DNA of 64,000 nt, taken from Lepidurus packardi. Lineage: Eukaryota > Arthropoda > Branchiopoda > Notostraca > Triopsidae. The stretch covers positions 282,704 through 346,703 of the forward strand of contig JAKZAN010000055.1 of assembly GCA_023053545.1 (NCBI GenBank), written 5' to 3'. Shown here in pieces: positions 1 to 7,287 of the stretch. The position numbers and the translations under genes are program-made. Positions within the stretch are counted from its first letter, which is position 1. Each line of letters begins with the position of its first letter. A model generated the notes under the pieces. It was not told the origin of the DNA. It searched no databases and saw nothing but the letters and a program-made list of their open reading frames with translations.

Positions 1-404
1 CATTCCAATGCAGCAGACGAGGAAAGTCCGCCGCCGATTGGAATATTACCCGAAAAGGCCATGTCAAAACCAGCAATTCCTGCGTTTCTATCTTTTAGCA
101 GTGCCAACACACCAAGCAAATAATTTGCCCACATTTTCTGTACAGGCTGAATTTGGTCTGTACTTTCAAACTCGTACGAATCGTCTAAATCGACTGCGAA
201 AATGCGGCACTTGGCAGTTGTTTTTTGTTGGAAAGCAAAACACATATAGCGATCTATTGCCGCTGGAAGCACAAAACCGTGATTGTAGTCGATATGCTCC
301 CCAATAATGTTTATGCGGCCAGGCGCCAAAAAAATCCGCTCCGGCTCGGCGCCAAAAAATTGCGTAAAAGCATTTTTTGTATGGTTAATTAGTTCTTGTG
401 TCAT
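1..404 (-). CDS. galK: Galactokinase, N-terminal part (gene cut by window edge)
   Basis: Phosphorylates galactose to galactose-1-phosphate in the cytoplasmic Leloir pathway. About 134 of roughly 385 residues are present, read on the minus strand from the ATG at 404-402, and the frame stays open to base 1. The galactokinase signature lies near residues 28-37 (PGRINIIGEHIDYN), and the GHMP-kinase ATP-binding loop GGGLSSSAA is close to the window edge. The start overlaps the 3' end of galM by 20 bp, so the two genes are very likely co-transcribed and translationally coupled. Function is certain from the two motifs; nothing can be said about the missing C-terminal half. Confidence 0.93.
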   Translation of the reverse strand, partial: MTQELINHTKNAFTQFFGAEPERIFLAPGRINIIGEHIDYNHGFVLPAAIDRYMCFAFQQKTTAKCRIFAVDLDDSYEFESTDQIQPVQKMWANYLLGVLALLKDRNAGIAGFDMAFSGNIPIGGGLSSSAALE

Positions 405-1398
405 AACTAAATTTATATGAAGTGATGTGCTTGTAATGATCGCCTTTTCTGAGTACCGAATTTGGGAAGTTTGTATGATTTGGCGCATCCGGAAAATTTT
501 GAGTTTCAAAGCAAATGCCGCTCAGCGAATGATAATCAGTTTGATTTTTACCCTTAATTTGGCCAAAACAATCACCGCCAACATAAATATGCACGGCTGG
601 CTGGCTGGTTCTAACCTCTAATTTCAAACCGTTCTTTGAACCGTATAATGCAGCGGCTGGACCGGGAGTTTCCTCTAAAACAAAAGTATCATCAATTGTT
701 TGCGGACAATTGTTTGGGGTTGTAAAATCAAATTGGGTTTGTGCCAACGCTACAAATTCGCCAGTTGGAATCATGTTTTTTGTTTCCAATCTATATTCGG
801 CATTCACAAAGAGCTTCAAATTTGCTATGTCTGCCTGATGACCATCCAGATTGAAATAGCTGTGCTGGGTCAGATTCACAACGGTTTCGTCACTCGTCGC
901 AGCACCGAATTTCACCAGCAATTCATTCAAATCTGTAAGTTCATAGGTAACATTAACGCTCAAATCACCAGGAAACCCCTGATCATATTCAGCACTGTGA
1001 TAATGCAGCGTAATGGCCGAACGAGAAACATCTTTTAGCTCCCAAATCCGCTGGCTAAATCCCATCCTGCCGCCATGCAGACAATTTCCGTTGTTGTTTG
1101 TGTCCAGTTGAATTGCCTCACCATTTTGCGAAAATTTTCCGCCTGCAATTCGGCCCGCATACCGGCCAACCGCCGCGCCAAAGTAAGGCGGTGCTGGCAA
1201 ATCAATCGAATGTATATAAGCCTCAAGCGTATTGAAACCCAACACAACATCGGTTTTTTCACCGTTCAAAAGCGGCACCCGAAGCGAAACCAAAGTTGCG
1301 CCATACGTAATAATGTCTGCTTCAAACCCATTATTATTCTGGATTGTATAACAATAAACTGTCGTTCCATCTGGCATCTTCCCGAATATCTTTTCCAT
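385..1398 (-). CDS. galM: Aldose 1-epimerase (mutarotase)
   Basis: Interconverts alpha and beta anomers of galactose and glucose, feeding GalK. The 337-residue protein has the GalM sugar-binding stretch GRYAGRIAGG, the substrate histidine region CLHGG, a second histidine in HSYFNLDGH, and the catalytic glutamate in CFETQNFPDAPNH near the C-terminus. I chose the ATG at 1398 (MEKIFGKMPDG) because family members start close to this point. An in-frame ATG at 1434 would add 12 residues with no resemblance to the family. It sits directly upstream of galK with overlapping ends, which suggests a small galactose operon. Confidence 0.93.
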   Translation of the reverse strand: MEKIFGKMPDGTTVYCYTIQNNNGFEADIITYGATLVSLRVPLLNGEKTDVVLGFNTLEAYIHSIDLPAPPYFGAAVGRYAGRIAGGKFSQNGEAIQLDTNNNGNCLHGGRMGFSQRIWELKDVSRSAITLHYHSAEYDQGFPGDLSVNVTYELTDLNELLVKFGAATSDETVVNLTQHSYFNLDGHQADIANLKLFVNAEYRLETKNMIPTGEFVALAQTQFDFTTPNNCPQTIDDTFVLEETPGPAAALYGSKNGLKLEVRTSQPAVHIYVGGDCFGQIKGKNQTDYHSLSGICFETQNFPDAPNHTNFPNSVLRKGDHYKHITSYKFSYDTRTN

Positions 1399-1480
1399 GC
1401 GACTAAATTTGGTTGCCACATAAAAATACGGCAATGGTTCCGGATTCGCTACTACATTAGGCTTGCGTTAACGTGACGAA

Positions 1481-1600
1481 TGTCAGTCCGTAAAGTCCTA
1501 AAGTCGTAACGTCCTGTTGCCGAAGTGCCGGCGTGGATTTCCATGCAATTTTTGGAATTTGGGATTTTGGAATTTGGATATTACCGTTTGGAATTTAGAT
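1481..1600. repeat. Degenerate short direct repeats in a gene-free stretch
   Basis: Between galM and the tandem array there is no credible gene. This part holds imperfect direct repeats: three near-copies of an AGTCCGTAAAGTCCT-like 10-mer (about 1485-1515) and three of TTTGGAATTT with variations (about 1551-1598). They look like replication slippage products. I see no promoter or protein signal. Confidence 0.45.
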
Positions 1601-1603
1601 TTT

Positions 1604-1681
1604 TTGGGCGTTTTGCGCGCTGTCCGTTCTATCTTTTGCTTGCTGCGCGCAAAAGGATGCCACTTCCATCGCTAACGCGGC
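1604..1681 (+). repeat. Dispersed intergenic element, copy 1
   Basis: Starts TTGGGCGTTTTGCG and ends CATCGCTAACGC, with an inner palindrome CTTTTGC...GCAAAAG. The same frame (TTGGGCG ... ATCTTTT ... AAAAGGAT ... TAACGC) recurs at six other intergenic places in this window, in both orientations. Confidence 0.75.
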
Positions 1682-1731
1682 ATTATAGGAAGTGAGGATA
1701 TTATAGATAATTCAGCTTTGCAGTGCAGCTC

Positions 1732-2320
1732 ATAAAAAAAGCCCCTCTAAAAAGAGGAGCTTTTATGTACCCGGAGCCGGAGTCGAGCTAAAAGCATTTG
1801 ACTCCACTCCATAAAAAAAGCCTCTCTAAAAAGAGGAGCTTTTATGTACCCGGAGCCGGAGTCGAACTAAAAGCATTTGACTCCACTCCATAAAAAAAGC
1901 TCCTCTAAAAAGAGGAGCTTTTATGTACCCGGAGCCGGAGTCGAGCTAAAAGCATTTGACTCCACTCCATAAAAAAAGCTCCTCTAAAAAGAGGAGCTTT
2001 TATGTACCCGGAGCCGGAGTCGAACTAAAAGCATTTGACTCCACTCCATAAAAAAAGCTCCTCTAAAAAGAGGAGCTTTTATGTACCCGGAGCCGGAGTC
2101 GAACTAAAAGCATTTGACTCCACTCCATAAAAAAAGCTCCTCTAAAAAGAGGAGCTTTTATGTACCCGGAGCCGGAGTCGAACTAAAAGCATTTGACTCC
2201 ACTCCATAAAAAAAGCTCCTCTAAAAAGAGGAGCTTTTATGTACCCGGAGCCGGAGTCGAACTAAAAGCATTTGACTCCACTCCATAAAAAAAGCTCCTC
2301 TAAAAAGAGGAGCTTTTATG
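1732..2320 (-). repeat. Eight tandem 79-bp units: terminator hairpin plus tRNA-Leu 3' end
   Basis: Units start at 1732, 1811, 1890, 1969, 2048, 2127, 2206 and 2285, an exact 79-bp period. Each holds a perfect or near-perfect hairpin (stem AAAAGCTCCTCT, A4 loop) with a T-run on the minus strand. After it comes a copy of the last ~22 bases of the adjacent tRNA-Leu (TTCGACTCCGGCTCCGGGTA on the minus strand), then a private 23-bp stretch (CTAAAAGCATTTGACTCC...). The eighth unit continues into the complete tRNA instead of the private stretch. Units are almost identical; the two most distal from the tRNA have hairpin-arm changes. No unit contains an anticodon arm, so these are not tRNA genes. Confidence 0.95.
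2287..2317 (-). terminator. Rho-independent terminator of tRNA-Leu (proximal of eight)
   Basis: A 12-bp perfect stem (2290-2301 with 2306-2317), A4 loop, and seven T residues on the minus strand directly after the tRNA 3' end. The same hairpin recurs every 79 bp downstream. Confidence 0.9.
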
Positions 2321-2400
2321 TACCCGGAGCCGGAGTCGAACCGGCACGGTTTCCCACAGGTGTTTGAGACCAGCGCGTCTACCAATTCCGCCATCCGGGC
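2321..2400 (-). tRNA. tRNA-Leu (CAA anticodon)
   Basis: Read on the minus strand from 2400. The acceptor arm GCCCGGA pairs with TCCGGGT (first pair G-U), followed by discriminator A; CCA is not encoded. The D arm, a long type II variable arm (GTGGGAAACCGTG region) and the T arm GGTTCGACTCC are all clear. The anticodon loop reads CTCAAAC, giving CAA, which decodes UUG. The anticodon stem has an apparent U-U mismatch at pair 28-42, which is unusual. Given the error pattern elsewhere this base deserves checking. It is followed at once by the terminator array. Confidence 0.93.
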
Positions 2401-2478
2401 TTAGCAGACGAAAAATAACAACAGTTATTTATCGCAATAGATAAGGTGCATTACTGTGCCTTATCCTTTAACACGGTG

Positions 2479-2486
2479 CAAATGTA
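2479..2486 (-). promoter_or_regulatory. Promoter -7 box for tRNA-Leu
   Basis: TACATTTG on the minus strand matches the Bacteroidota TAnnTTTG box. It lies about 80 bases before the mature tRNA 5' end. Confidence 0.6.
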
Positions 2487-2552
2487 AAAAAATATTATTA
2501 CTAAAAAACGAAAATTAGTTAAAAATATACCCACTCCATCGGATTAAATTTC

Positions 2553-2560
2553 TAAATTTG
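2553..2560 (+). promoter_or_regulatory. Promoter -7 box for prs
   Basis: TAAATTTG, followed by GCACC, about 118 bases before the prs ATG. This leaves a fairly long 5' leader. Confidence 0.6.
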
Positions 2561-2678
2561 CACCTCGTTTAGGCGACACACAACTAACTAACTACATTCT
2601 AGGGATTTAAAAAACTCCAAAAAGTGAGGCAACTCACAGAAGAATTTATAAATCACATGAATTAAAACTAAATTAAAA

Positions 2679-3620
2679 ATGCCGCACGTTGAATCGGAAG
2701 CAAAGATTTTTGCATGTTCCCAAAGTGTATATCTGGCTGAACAAATTGCTGAAAAGTATGGTGTTCCGCTAGGAAAAGTTACGTTCTCAAAATATAGTGA
2801 TGGGGAATTCCAGCCTTCGTATGAAGAGTCACTAAGGGGTTTACGGGTTTTTATTGTTTGTTCGACATTTCCAAGTGCCGACAATTTAATGGAACTTTTG
2901 TTGATGATTGATGCCGCTAAAAGAGCATCGGCTAGACACGTAACCGCTGTGATTCCGTATTTTGGATGGGCGCGACAAGACAGAAAAGACAAGCCACGTG
3001 TTCCGATTGGAGCAAAATTGGTTGCTAATTTGTTAGATGCTGCTGGAGCAACTCGCGTGATGACAATGGATTTACATGCAGACCAGATTCAAGGATTTTT
3101 TGAAAAACCTGTGGATCACTTGTTTGCTTCGACAATCTTTTTGCCTTATTTGAGGGGCTTGAATTTGGAGAATTTAACAATTGCATCGCCAGATATGGGA
3201 GGTTCGAAAAGAGCTTATGCTTATTCGAAGTTTTTAGAGTCGGATGTTGTGATTTGCTACAAACAAAGAAAAGTTGCAAACCAAATTGATTCGATGGAAT
3301 TGATTGGCGAAGTGACTGGCAGACACGTTGTGCTAGTTGACGACATGATCGATACGGGCGGAACATTGGCAAAAGCAGCTGATTTGATGATTGAGAAAGG
3401 TGCTTTGAGCGTCCGCGCTATTTGCACACATGCCATCCTTTCTGGGGATGCGTATGAGAAAATTGAAAACTCGAAATTGAGCGAATTGATTGTTACGGAT
3501 TCAATTCCGTTGAAAAAGCAATCGAATAAGATACGAGTTGTGAGCTGTGCGCCGCTTTTTGCTGAAGTTATGCACATGGTGCAGCACAACAACTCCATTA
3601 GTGGGAAATTTTTAATGTAG
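2679..3620 (+). CDS. prs: Ribose-phosphate pyrophosphokinase (PRPP synthetase)
   Basis: Makes PRPP from ribose-5-phosphate and ATP for nucleotide, histidine, tryptophan and NAD synthesis. The 313 residues match the usual family length. Visible motifs are the ATP-site stretch YFGWARQDRK (94-103), the PRPP synthetase signature DLHADQIQGFF (131-141), and the PRPP-binding loop VVLVDDMIDTGGTLA (217-231). It is followed, after an intergenic element, by rplY (Ctc/L25). That pairing is common in bacteria. Confidence 0.97.
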   Translation: MPHVESEAKIFACSQSVYLAEQIAEKYGVPLGKVTFSKYSDGEFQPSYEESLRGLRVFIVCSTFPSADNLMELLLMIDAAKRASARHVTAVIPYFGWARQDRKDKPRVPIGAKLVANLLDAAGATRVMTMDLHADQIQGFFEKPVDHLFASTIFLPYLRGLNLENLTIASPDMGGSKRAYAYSKFLESDVVICYKQRKVANQIDSMELIGEVTGRHVVLVDDMIDTGGTLAKAADLMIEKGALSVRAICTHAILSGDAYEKIENSKLSELIVTDSIPLKKQSNKIRVVSCAPLFAEVMHMVQHNNSISGKFLM

Positions 3621-3695
3621 GTTGTTGATTGTTAGTTTTGTGCTGACAAGTAAAGAATCGGACATCAATGTTTTAAAAAATGTTGTTGAATTTCC

Positions 3696-3789
3696 AGGGC
3701 CGCGTTAGGGATTGTCGTGGAAATCCTTTTGTGTAGCGCAGCGAAACAAAAGATTGCAGCAAAAGCCCGGCCGAAGGCAACGCCCAAGA
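3696..3789 (-). repeat. Dispersed intergenic element, copy 2
   Basis: Minus-strand copy of the family. Read on that strand it begins TTGGGCGTTGCCTTCGGCC, has the inner palindrome CTTTTGT...ACAAAAGG, and ends CAATCCCTAACGC. It fills most of the prs-rplY gap. Confidence 0.75.
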
Positions 3790-3864
3790 AATGGTCTTAA
3801 AGTTGAAAGGTGCAGGGTAACAGCTGTCAAGAATGAATTTTATTATTAACTATATATTATTACA

Positions 3865-4473
3865 ATGAAATCGATTACAATTAAAGGATCAGAAAGAGAA
3901 AGCGTGGGCAAAGTTGCGACTAAGGCTCTACGTAATGCTGGAATGGTTCCTTGCGTGTTATACGGAGGAAATCAAGCAGTTCACTTCTCAGCTGAAGAAA
4001 TGGCGTTCAAAAATCTTGTTTACACTCCAAATGCACACACAGTTGTGATTGATTTGGGTGATAAAACATTTGAAGCTGTATTGCAAGATATTCAGGTTCA
4101 CCCGATATCTGACAAAATTTTACACCTTGACTTCTTTCAATTATTTGATGACAAAGAAGTTACGATTGAAGTTCCAGTGAAAATTACTGGTACATCTCCA
4201 GGCGTTTTGGGTGGTGGTATTTTGAATTTGAATACACGTAAACTTAAAGTTAAAGCGCTTCCGAAAAATCTTCCTGATTTCGTGGAAGCAAACATTTCAG
4301 AGCTTCAGATGGGTAACAAATTATATGTTACTAAATTGGAAACTAACAATTTTAGATTGCTTCACCCAGACAATACGGTTGTTGCTCAAGTTAGAATTTC
4401 ACGTGCTGCAATGAAAGCTGCTCAAGAAGCTGCAAAAGCTGCAAAAGCGCCTGCAAAAGGAAAGAAAAAATAA
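3865..4473 (+). CDS. rplY: 50S ribosomal protein L25 / general stress protein Ctc
   Basis: Binds 5S rRNA in the large ribosomal subunit. It is the long (TL5/Ctc) form: an L25 beta-barrel domain over roughly residues 4-95, a TL5 C-terminal domain to about 180, and a terminal Ala/Lys-rich tail ([12 protein letters not shown]) typical of Bacteroidota copies. At 202 residues it has the expected length for this form. It follows prs on the same strand, and a strong terminator lies directly downstream. Confidence 0.95.
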   Translation: MKSITIKGSERESVGKVATKALRNAGMVPCVLYGGNQAVHFSAEEMAFKNLVYTPNAHTVVIDLGDKTFEAVLQDIQVHPISDKILHLDFFQLFDDKEVTIEVPVKITGTSPGVLGGGILNLNTRKLKVKALPKNLPDFVEANISELQMGNKLYVTKLETNNFRLLHPDNTVVAQVRISRAAMKAAQEAAKAAKAPAKGKKK

Positions 4474-4496
4474 TTTCGATTGCACGATTATTTATA

Positions 4497-4524
4497 AAAG
4501 CATCCTTCGGGGTGCTTTTTTTTT
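4497..4524 (+). terminator. Terminator of rplY
   Basis: Stem AAAGCATCC with GGGTGCTTT, UUCG tetraloop, then nine T residues in all. Confidence 0.92.
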
Positions 4525-4561
4525 GATCTGATTTTTCAAGGGTAGGGTATTGTTTAATTTA

Positions 4562-4670
4562 TTTGGGCGGTTTAAACGGGCTGTCTTTCCAATCCCGCCA
4601 ATAGCATCTTGCTAGAAACTGGCAGCGTCGTGGGCGGGGATTTCCATACCCATCCCTACCGCGGGCATTT
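4562..4670 (+). repeat. Dispersed intergenic element, copy 3 (variant form)
   Basis: Begins TTGGGCGG, contains ACGGGCTGTCT and CAATCCCG, and ends GGGCGGGGATTTCC then CCCATCCCTA. It shares this layout with the copy at 63.3 kb, and both have the inner palindrome replaced by a different middle. Confidence 0.7.
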
Positions 4671-4677
4671 TGGTCAT

Positions 4678-4701
4678 AAAAAAACCTGGAGTTAACCAGG
4701 T
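4678..4701 (-). terminator. Terminator of the M43 protease gene
   Basis: Stem ACCTGG/CCAGGT with a six-base loop, then seven T residues on the minus strand, 22 bp after the stop codon. Confidence 0.85.
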
Positions 4702-4723
4702 CTCTTTAGATTCAAATCAGCTA

Positions 4724-5950
4724 TTACTTTTTAATAATCTTATCAGATTTCAGGAATTTGCCTTCGTTATAGATTCTGAGATAGTAAACACCAGACGCCA
4801 TTTGTCCAACGGAAATTTGATTGTTAACTTCGGTAAGCTTTTGGGTTTTCACTAACATTCCTTTTGCATCATAAACCTCTACGAAGTCAACCGACACGTG
4901 TGGCGACGTAATCATAAAATATTCTGCTACTGGATTTGGATAAACCGCAATTGCGTTAATCGCTTGTGCTTCGTTCAGTCCGAGTGCAGCACATCCGTTT
5001 GAAGTCAGCAAACTTGCTCTCGGCCCAGACAACGTAGCCCGCACTACAGCTTTCTGACCAGTTGTGAAAAACGCCATACAAGCATCATTTACATAGTCCA
5101 TATAGTTCATAAACATCGAGCCGTTTGGCGTGCTGACGCAAGCATTTGCGTTAGTTGGAAAGCTTGGACATCCAGTATAAGGATAATAAGTCGCTGGCGT
5201 ATCTGCTATACCGTCATTTGTTGAACAATCCGATCCCCACGGGTGATCCAATCCAAAGTAATGGCCAATTTCGTGCGTTGCAGTGCGTCCCTTATGAAAA
5301 GGCGCTGTTGCTGTTCCAACTGTCCCAATATACCGGTCCCCGATGCACAAACCATCAAAGGCCTCACCAGCTGAAGAAGGCAAATATGCAAATCCTAATA
5401 AACTAGTATCAGTGAAACGACCTACCCAGATGTTCAAGTATTTTGTTGAGTCCCAGGCAGGTTGCCCTGAGGTTTCGAAATAGTTGTCATCAAAGTTGAA
5501 GCTACTGCTCACCAGCTTTCTTGTCACTCCAGTTGTGCTCGCTCCAGTTGGCGTTCGAACGGCCTGACAGAAAACAATTTCCATGTCATTACCAAATGTT
5601 TGAAAAGCAGCCGGCACTACGCTATTATAGTCAGCATTTTGTTTGCGGAAATCTGCATTTAATACTGCCAATTGTGATGCGATCTGCTGGTCACTGATGT
5701 TTTGCGTATCATTCTTGTAGATGATGTGAAAAACAACTGGAATGGTTACTACTACAGTGGGCGTTCCGTTTTCGTTGTTACGACTTTGTTGATTTGCAGG
5801 ATTGCGAATGAAATCCATGATTTCGTGGTGGTGAATCGCAAATTGCGGATTGCTCATTAACTTCGATTGCTTCTGGTCAGTTTGGCAGTTTCGTTGTGCA
5901 TTTAGGGATGCAAAAGCCGAAAGTGTGAGAATAAGTAAAAATTTTTTCAT
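4724..5950 (-). CDS. Secreted M43 (pappalysin/cytophagalysin-like) zinc metalloprotease with T9SS signal
   Basis: Predicted extracellular zinc protease. Residues 1-18 (MKKFLLILTLSAFASLNAQ) are a signal peptide. The zinc site HEIGHYFGLDH lies at about 226-236, and the Met-turn MNYMDY at about 281-286, as in family M43. The last ~75 residues (from VYPNP to SDKIIKK) form a type A T9SS sorting domain, so the product should cross the outer membrane. I chose the ATG at 5950. An upstream in-frame ATG at 5992 lies before the TAGTTTTG promoter box at 5975-5968, so it cannot be used by that transcript. It is transcribed divergently from pth and has its own terminator. Substrate is unknown. Confidence 0.93.
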   Translation of the reverse strand: MKKFLLILTLSAFASLNAQRNCQTDQKQSKLMSNPQFAIHHHEIMDFIRNPANQQSRNNENGTPTVVVTIPVVFHIIYKNDTQNISDQQIASQLAVLNADFRKQNADYNSVVPAAFQTFGNDMEIVFCQAVRTPTGASTTGVTRKLVSSSFNFDDNYFETSGQPAWDSTKYLNIWVGRFTDTSLLGFAYLPSSAGEAFDGLCIGDRYIGTVGTATAPFHKGRTATHEIGHYFGLDHPWGSDCSTNDGIADTPATYYPYTGCPSFPTNANACVSTPNGSMFMNYMDYVNDACMAFFTTGQKAVVRATLSGPRASLLTSNGCAALGLNEAQAINAIAVYPNPVAEYFMITSPHVSVDFVEVYDAKGMLVKTQKLTEVNNQISVGQMASGVYYLRIYNEGKFLKSDKIIKK

Positions 5951-5967
5951 AAAAGTTAGGTTTGTGT

Positions 5968-5975
5968 CAAAACTA
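5968..5975 (-). promoter_or_regulatory. Promoter -7 box for the M43 protease
   Basis: TAGTTTTG on the minus strand, 18 bases before the ATG at 5950. It rules against the longer upstream start. Confidence 0.6.
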
Positions 5976-6047
5976 CAATAAATTGTATGCAAAATCTTAC
6001 TTATTTTATAAATAATAAAATCAAATGTTATAAATAGAAAGATTGAC

Positions 6048-6055
6048 TACTTTTG
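6048..6055 (+). promoter_or_regulatory. Promoter -7 box for pth
   Basis: TACTTTTG, ending four bases before the first in-frame ATG (6060). Either the message is nearly leaderless or translation starts at 6099 or 6123. Confidence 0.55.
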
Positions 6056-6059
6056 TTTA

Positions 6060-6689
6060 ATGATTAGATGGTTTTTTTCGAAGTTTAGTAACAAGAAAAT
6101 GGGTGAATCCGAAACAGTTTCAATGAAAAAATTTTTGATAGTAGGATTGGGAAATATTGGCGCAGAATATGTTTTGACGCGTCACAATATTGGATTTATG
6201 GTGCTGGATTATTTGGCATCTCAAGAATCTCTGACTTTTGAAACGGCGAAGTTGGGCGCTGTGGCTGAATATCGCTTTAAGGGCCGCACTTTTATTTTAT
6301 TGAAGCCAAACACGTATATGAATTTGAGTGGAAAGGCCGTTAAATACTGGATGGATAAGGAAAATATTGCCGCTGAGAATGTTTTGGTTATTACAGATGA
6401 TTTGAACCTGCCTTTTGGCACCATTCGTATTAAGCCGAAGGGAACAGATGGCGGACATAATGGTTTGAAGAGCATCCAGCAGGTTTTGAACACGTCTGTT
6501 TATCCTCGGTTTCGTTTTGGGATTAGTGATGAATTCAAGAAAGGACAGCAAGTGAGTTATGTATTGGGAAATTGGGATGCTGAAGAAACGGAAAAGCTTT
6601 CCGAACGATTAAAAACAGCTACTGATGCTATCAGGTCTTTCGGGACTGCTGGCTTAGAACACACCATGACGGGATATAACGGAAAATAG
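6060..6689 (+). CDS. pth: Peptidyl-tRNA hydrolase
   Basis: Recycles peptidyl-tRNA released from stalled ribosomes by cutting the ester bond. The family core begins at residue 22 (MKKFLIVGLGNIG). The catalytic histidine is in TRHNIGF (H42), and NTYMNLSGKAV and DGGHNGLKSI form the tRNA-binding cleft. The first 21 residues are an extra basic segment. The start is uncertain: ATGs at 6060, 6099 and 6123 are all in frame, and the promoter box so close to 6060 favours 6123, which would give the standard length of 188 residues. It is followed six bases later by a lipoprotein gene. Confidence 0.94.
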   Translation: MIRWFFSKFSNKKMGESETVSMKKFLIVGLGNIGAEYVLTRHNIGFMVLDYLASQESLTFETAKLGAVAEYRFKGRTFILLKPNTYMNLSGKAVKYWMDKENIAAENVLVITDDLNLPFGTIRIKPKGTDGGHNGLKSIQQVLNTSVYPRFRFGISDEFKKGQQVSYVLGNWDAEETEKLSERLKTATDAIRSFGTAGLEHTMTGYNGK

Positions 6690-6695
6690 ATTGAT

Positions 6696-7199
6696 ATGAA
6701 AAAATTAGTATTAGGACTGTCGCTGTCGCTATTTATGAGCTGTGCTGGAAAGAAAGGTGTTGCTTCTATAATTTCTACCGAATGCCCCAAAGATGGCGTT
6801 TGCACAGTGGAATATAGCCGCAACAAAAGCCTTGTGATTAAGAACAGTGATTTTGGCGACCTGTATTTTGAGCTTGCAGAAAACGTGGCTACGGACGTTG
6901 TGAAGTACCAATATAGCCGCAATACGGATCCTACTTTAGCAGATGATGGTTATGAGGAAACAGTTATTTTTGAACTGCCTAGCGGTTGTTCTGCATTGGA
7001 CTTGACAGATTCCGAATTGAAGTCTACTAAAATGTTGTTTGGTCGATTTTGTTTCTGTCGCGGTCAAACAGGTTTATACGAAGTAAGAAAAGGCAATTTA
7101 ACCGTTAGCAAATCAAAAGGCAGAAAAATAGCCAACCTCACTTTTACAATTAAGGAGGTTCCGCAAATTATTAAATCGTTCGCGATTGAGATACCATAA
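6696..7199 (+). CDS. Putative lipoprotein of unknown function
   Basis: 167 residues with a lipoprotein signal peptide (MKKLVLGLSLSLFMSC, lipobox LFMSC, Cys16), so it is probably anchored in a membrane facing the periplasm. The mature part has several cysteines (CPKDGVC near 27-33 and FCFCRG near 109-114) and is predicted mostly beta. I do not recognise a family. It lies six bases after pth and before a strong bidirectional terminator, so it is very likely the second gene of the pth transcript. Confidence 0.8.
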   Translation: MKKLVLGLSLSLFMSCAGKKGVASIISTECPKDGVCTVEYSRNKSLVIKNSDFGDLYFELAENVATDVVKYQYSRNTDPTLADDGYEETVIFELPSGCSALDLTDSELKSTKMLFGRFCFCRGQTGLYEVRKGNLTVSKSKGRKIANLTFTIKEVPQIIKSFAIEIP

Positions 7200-7228
7200 A
7201 AATCATATTTTTTTTGGGAAAATAGGAT

Positions 7229-7264
7229 AAAAAAAAGAGCGACAATTTTCATTGTCGCTCTTTT
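7229..7264. terminator. Bidirectional terminator between converging genes
   Basis: Perfect 14-bp stem (7233-7246 with 7251-7264) and TTTC loop, with A- and T-runs on both sides. It serves the lipoprotein gene and the converging protease. Confidence 0.92.
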
Positions 7265-7287
7265 GCATTTGGGAATCCATTTTCGAA

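Noticed and set aside
1075-1476. Plus-strand ORF of 133 codons
   Set aside because: Antisense to galM, with composition unlike the neighbouring genes.
1732-2320. Cluster of eight tRNA genes
   Set aside because: Each unit contains only the T-arm 3' half and acceptor 3' strand. Anticodon and D arms are absent except in the single complete gene at 2321-2400.
3257-3598. Minus-strand ORF of 113 codons over prs
   Set aside because: Fully antisense to the conserved PRPP-binding region of prs.
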